Positions 6,749-7,655 of a stretch of DNA of 7,655 nucleotides are shown here, piece by piece; the stretch's first letter is position 1; each line of letters opens with the position of its first letter. A model generated the notes under the pieces. That model saw only the letters and a list, made by a program, of their open reading frames with translations, was not told the DNA's origin and ran no database searches. Position numbers and translations under genes: made by a program. Source of the stretch: an uncultured Bacteroidota bacterium (GTDB lineage: Bacteria > Bacteroidota > Bacteroidia > Bacteroidales > VadinHA17); assembly GCA_903865465.1 (NCBI GenBank), contig CAIPJU010000040.1:1-7655 (forward strand), given 5' to 3'.

Positions 6749-7654
6749 TTATAATCCTGCTTTTTCCCTTATTTTCTCTACTATTAATGAGGCATTACCT
6801 TTAAAATGGTGATCTCCGGGAACATAAACAAATTCAATATTGCTGTTCTTAATTAATAGCGGAACTTTTGTCTTCTCATTTTCACCAAAAATACAAATTT
6901 GTCGTTTATTTTTTATCTTCGAAATTTCTGAAATTACATCGAGTGTATTTTGCTTATTTCCTAAACCCAGCATGTTTGATATATGAACTTCAAAGTCGGT
7001 AGTCTCTTCAGGTGAAAGCATAATAATTGATTTGGTTTTTTGTTTCATCTCTTCTGGCAGCCTGTTGAAAACAAAAGGGACAACTTCGGCTCCCTGTGAA
7101 TAACCCATTATAATAAACTCCGATTTCCCCCAGGTACGTGAATAAAATTCCAGAAGGGCTGCCACATCGGATGATACTGATTCAGGAGTCTTCCGGCTCC
7201 ATAAATATTTTCTTATGTCGACTCCGACGGTCGGAATACCATAAGAGGCGAGTCTTTCAGAAAGATTATGTTCAAATCCAAACCATCCTCCGTCGCCCGA
7301 AAATAAAATTGCCATCTTATTGTTTTTAATTTCACCTTTTGGCAGGGTCAAAATGGTTGGAACAACCTGAATGACTGATGTATCGCTACTTTGTGGTTCT
7401 GTTAAAGCCGGTTTTGGAATAAATTCATTTTCAGAATCTTCACTTTGATGTTTAAGATTTGATCTTCCCCTGCTTTCATACGAAATTAAAATAGCGGTGT
7501 CATTCAGATAATACGTTTTATTGGCATTTACGGAAACAATCCCATAGGATGATATTGATGCAGGATTTCCAATAATTGACTGACAGGTTGCGGTATTTAA
7601 GGAGAAACAGGTCAGAATAAAAATGATTAAAACCGCCGGGATGACTGATTTCAT
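6749..7654 (-). CDS. VirJ/AcvB-family secreted alpha/beta hydrolase (putative aminoacyl-phosphatidylglycerol hydrolase)
   Basis: A 301-aa protein with an N-terminal signal peptide (residues 1 to about 25, ending TATCQS), so probably periplasmic. The VirJ-type alpha/beta hydrolase domain spans about 100-301: FSGDGGW (118-124), GYSQGAE (184-190) with Ser186 as the expected nucleophile, FGENEKT (256-262) as a likely acid-bearing loop, and PGDHHF (279-284) with the catalytic His. Residues 63-98 are a polar, low-conservation linker. Agrobacterium AcvB and rhizobial AtvA belong to this family, are encoded with the MprF homologue LpiA, and AcvB hydrolyses lysyl-phosphatidylglycerol. The same gene pair here supports that role, though the substrate is inferred. 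It is closer to single-domain VirJ length than to two-domain AcvB. The ATG lies one base from the window edge; the complete signal peptide argues it is the true start, but an upstream start is not visible. Confidence 0.85.
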   Translation of the reverse strand: MKSVIPAVLIIFILTCFSLNTATCQSIIGNPASISSYGIVSVNANKTYYLNDTAILISYESRGRSNLKHQSEDSENEFIPKPALTEPQSSDTSVIQVVPTILTLPKGEIKNNKMAILFSGDGGWFGFEHNLSERLASYGIPTVGVDIRKYLWSRKTPESVSSDVAALLEFYSRTWGKSEFIIMGYSQGAEVVPFVFNRLPEEMKQKTKSIIMLSPEETTDFEVHISNMLGLGNKQNTLDVISEISKIKNKRQICIFGENEKTKVPLLIKNSNIEFVYVPGDHHFKGNASLIVEKIREKAGL

Positions 7655-7655
7655 A

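Overview
The window most likely comes from a Bacteroidota genome (Bacteroidales/Marinilabiliales-type), judged from moderate-to-low GC, AT-rich leaders mostly without Shine-Dalgarno sequences, and the mix of families present. This is an inference from composition and gene families, not from a marker gene. It is coding-dense, with no RNA gene, CRISPR array, insertion sequence or phage gene visible. No stretch without a gene exceeds about 175 bp.

Layout: (1) 1-1283, plus strand: the tail of an unrecognised protein, then a YeeE/YedE-family (TsuA-like) membrane transporter for a sulfur compound, probably co-transcribed. (2) 1355-3028, minus strand: a secreted protein made of two copies of one domain, of which only the first keeps a possible metal site, followed by a TIGR02757/DUF2400 protein. 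(3) 3202-4074, plus strand: a stand-alone six-helix ABC-transporter membrane domain with no ATPase attached. It is divergent from block 2 across a 173-bp AT-rich gap and convergent with block 4 across 17 bp. (4) 4092-7654, minus strand: a VirJ/AcvB-family secreted alpha/beta hydrolase, then, 20 bp downstream, an 878-aa MprF/LpiA-family protein (multi-pass flippase-like domain plus cytosolic aminoacyl-phosphatidylglycerol synthase domain).

Block 4 is the most coherent unit. In Alphaproteobacteria, LpiA (an MprF homologue) and AcvB/AtvA are encoded together, and AcvB hydrolyses the lysyl-phosphatidylglycerol that LpiA makes. The same pairing here suggests a synthase-plus-eraser module that sets the level of aminoacylated membrane lipid. 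The other points worth following are a possible AGOG-like glycosylase signature in the DUF2400 protein, the one-active/one-decayed domain pair in the secreted protein, the orphan ABC membrane domain, and a YeeE-type transporter that has only two of the family's usual three cysteines.
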